From the NCBI GenBank assembly GCA_030049565.1, contig JASIKQ010000229.1, positions 1 to 7,347 on the forward strand: DNA of 7,347 bases, given 5' to 3'. Shown piece after piece: positions 6,745 through 7,347 of the stretch; the first letter of the stretch is position 1, and the number at the start of each line of letters is the position of its first letter. The notes below the pieces were generated by a model. The model was not told the origin of the DNA, did not search any database, and saw only the letters and a program-made list of their open reading frames with translations. Origin of the DNA: Candidatus Sulfotelmatobacter sp. (GTDB taxonomy: Bacteria; Acidobacteriota; Terriglobia; Terriglobales; Acidobacteriaceae). The position numbers and the translations under genes are program-made.

Positions 6745-6760
6745 AGAGCTTCTCTTTTTT
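6745..6760 (+). terminator. Weak hairpin plus T-run after mqnE
   Basis: AGAG (6745-6748) and CTCT (6752-6755) form a four-base stem with a 3-base loop, running directly into a T6 tract (6755-6760). The stem is short, but it lies right after the mqnE stop in the narrow gap before the convergent zinc-ribbon gene. Efficiency as a terminator is doubtful. Confidence 0.3.
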
Positions 6761-6947
6761 AAAGTTTCTCGTAGAAATCACAAGCTGAGCAGGAAATGTA
6801 AATGCCGCCCGGCACGCCGCGCTCGCGGTCTTTCAGCCGCTTCACAATGCGCGTGTCCTTGCCGCACTTGGGACAAGCGGTGCTCTTGCTGGTATCCATG
6901 ACCTTCTTGCGGTCCGCGGTTTTCGCTATTTTGGCGCCTACTGCCAT
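6759..6947 (-). CDS. Small zinc-ribbon protein of unknown function
   Basis: The protein has 62 residues. A basic N-terminus (about 1-22, KKV and KIAKT) precedes a C4 zinc ribbon: CPKCGK at Cys25/Cys28 and CSACDF at Cys53/Cys56, with 24 residues between the pairs including the charged RLKDRERGVPGG turn. This CxxC-x24-CxxC layout suits a single structural zinc and nucleic-acid or protein contact. No enzyme activity is suggested. ATG 6947 has a Shine-Dalgarno (AGGAG, 10 bases upstream) and an upstream promoter-like pair. Despite its size it looks real: good start signals, family-like cysteines, and a clean convergent end 26 bases from the mqnE stop. It is divergent from the exported protein at 7166. 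Its role is unknown. Confidence 0.82.
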   Translation of the reverse strand: MAVGAKIAKTADRKKVMDTSKSTACPKCGKDTRIVKRLKDRERGVPGGIYISCSACDFYEKL

Positions 6948-6957
6948 GATTCGTTCT

Positions 6958-6962
6958 CTCCT
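6958..6962 (-). promoter_or_regulatory. Ribosome binding site of the zinc-ribbon gene
   Basis: Reading the minus strand, AGGAG lies 10 bases before ATG 6947, slightly long spacing but the only good match. It supports this small gene being translated. Confidence 0.65.
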
Positions 6963-6979
6963 GATTGATTCCGCATTCG

Positions 6980-7009
6980 ATTTTACAGGAAGGTTCCATC
7001 CCCTGTCTT
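6980..7009 (-). promoter_or_regulatory. Putative sigma-70-type promoter of the zinc-ribbon gene
   Basis: On the minus strand AAGACA (7009-7004, 4/6 to TTGACA) is followed after 18 bases by TAAAAT (6985-6980, 5/6 to TATAAT). The start point would be near 6974, giving a leader of about 27 bases that contains the ribosome site. Confidence 0.5.
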
Positions 7010-7026
7010 GCCGTGGGTTTTAAACA

Positions 7027-7051
7027 AAATCTGGCTTGGCAAACCAGGTTT
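7027..7051. repeat. Inverted repeat in the divergent intergenic region
   Basis: AAATCTGG (7027-7034) pairs with CCAGGTTT (7044-7051), eight positions with one G-U, around a nine-base centre, CTTGGCAAA. It has no T-run on either strand, so a terminator is unlikely. It overlaps the first TTTGACAAA-like copies and lies behind the zinc-ribbon promoter. Confidence 0.35.
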
Positions 7052-7068
7052 GACAAATCTTTGACAAA
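7035..7068 (+). repeat. Cluster of TTTGACAAA-like direct repeats
   Basis: TTTGACAAA occurs exactly at 7049-7057 and 7060-7068, centre spacing 11 bases (about one helical turn), and a looser copy CTTGGCAAA is at 7035-7043. Each exact copy contains TTGACA, so one may be a -35 element for the gene at 7166, but no good -10 lies 16-18 bases downstream. The regular spacing alternatively suggests repeated binding sites for a regulator of the divergent gene pair. Confidence 0.45.
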
Positions 7069-7150
7069 CACCTGACACGCATCAACGACAATCGCCCTAT
7101 TGTGAACTGCGTGAAACTGCCAATCGGGCAGAAATTTCCAGCTTATGCTG

Positions 7151-7156
7151 AAAGGA
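7151..7156 (+). promoter_or_regulatory. Ribosome binding site choosing ATG 7166
   Basis: AAAGGA ends nine bases before ATG 7166. The other in-frame starts, ATG 7145 (no Shine-Dalgarno) and ATG 7157 (directly abutting AAAGGA), are less suitable. Confidence 0.5.
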
Positions 7157-7165
7157 ATGATCGGA

Positions 7166-7347
7166 ATGCAAGTTCAAGGCACTCAACTTAAATTATTTTC
7201 CGCAGCCGCAATGCTTTTGAGCGCGGCCGCATTATTTGCGCAGTCGAGCGACACTAAAACGAATCCCGCCATCGGGCCGGGCAAGGTCGTCGTGCACAGC
7301 AAGTTTGGCGGACAGATTTTCGGCTTCGACATCGACCAGAACGGCAC
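7166..7347 (+). CDS. Exported protein of unknown function, N-terminal part (partial)
   Basis: The frame stays open to the window end, giving about 60 residues from ATG 7166. The N-terminus is MQVQGTQLKLFSAAAMLLSA followed by AALFAQSS, a signal peptide with hydrophobic core and likely cleavage at LFA|QS (after residue 25). There is no lipobox cysteine. The visible mature part, ending SKFGGQIFGFDIDQNGT, has no family motif I can name; the GFDIDQNGT stretch suggests the start of a beta-rich extracytoplasmic domain. It is divergent from the zinc-ribbon gene and shares the repeat-bearing upstream region. ATG 7145 would add seven residues. Confidence 0.75.
   Translation, partial: MQVQGTQLKLFSAAAMLLSAAALFAQSSDTKTNPAIGPGKVVVHSKFGGQIFGFDIDQNG

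Overview
The window is GC-rich bacterial chromosome of ordinary housekeeping and accessory type. It carries no phage, transposon, CRISPR or tRNA signal that I can see. The gene mix suggests an acidobacterium (Acidobacteriota, Koribacter/Terriglobus-like): menaquinone synthesis by the futalosine route (mqnE), a lone TgpA-type membrane transglutaminase, secreted TPR proteins, and several exported proteins of unknown role. That assignment is an inference from gene content and style, not a measured match.

Layout from left to right. (1) 1-195 is the C-terminal part of a STAS-domain anti-sigma-factor antagonist, closed by a strong GC hairpin. (2) 454-1020 encodes an exported OB-fold-like protein with four cysteines. 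(3) The 1021-1396 gap holds a bacterial signal recognition particle RNA gene (ffs) on the minus strand, which protein-based gene finding would miss, with a -10 box and a palindrome just upstream. (4) 1397-3631 is a seven-helix membrane protein with a periplasmic transglutaminase-like domain whose Cys-His-Asp triad is intact. (5) 3712-4398, convergent to it, encodes a SprT-like zinc metalloprotease that looks like a tandem duplication of one fold, with a degenerate N-terminal copy. (6) 4612-5520 (secreted TPR protein) and 5602-6732 (aminofutalosine synthase MqnE) run in the same direction 81 bases apart and may be co-transcribed. (7) 6759-6947, convergent to mqnE, encodes a 62-residue zinc-ribbon protein. 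(8) Its upstream region is shared with a divergent exported protein that starts near 7166 and runs off the window. This divergent region carries a cluster of TTTGACAAA-like repeats.

The genes do not form one pathway. The identifiable functions are partner-switch signalling (STAS), co-translational membrane targeting (ffs), envelope protein processing or crosslinking (TgpA-like), a SprT-like metalloprotease and quinone biosynthesis (mqnE). I found no convincing multi-gene novel system. The observation I consider most worth following is the apparent internal duplication, with an inactivated first copy, in the SprT-like protein.
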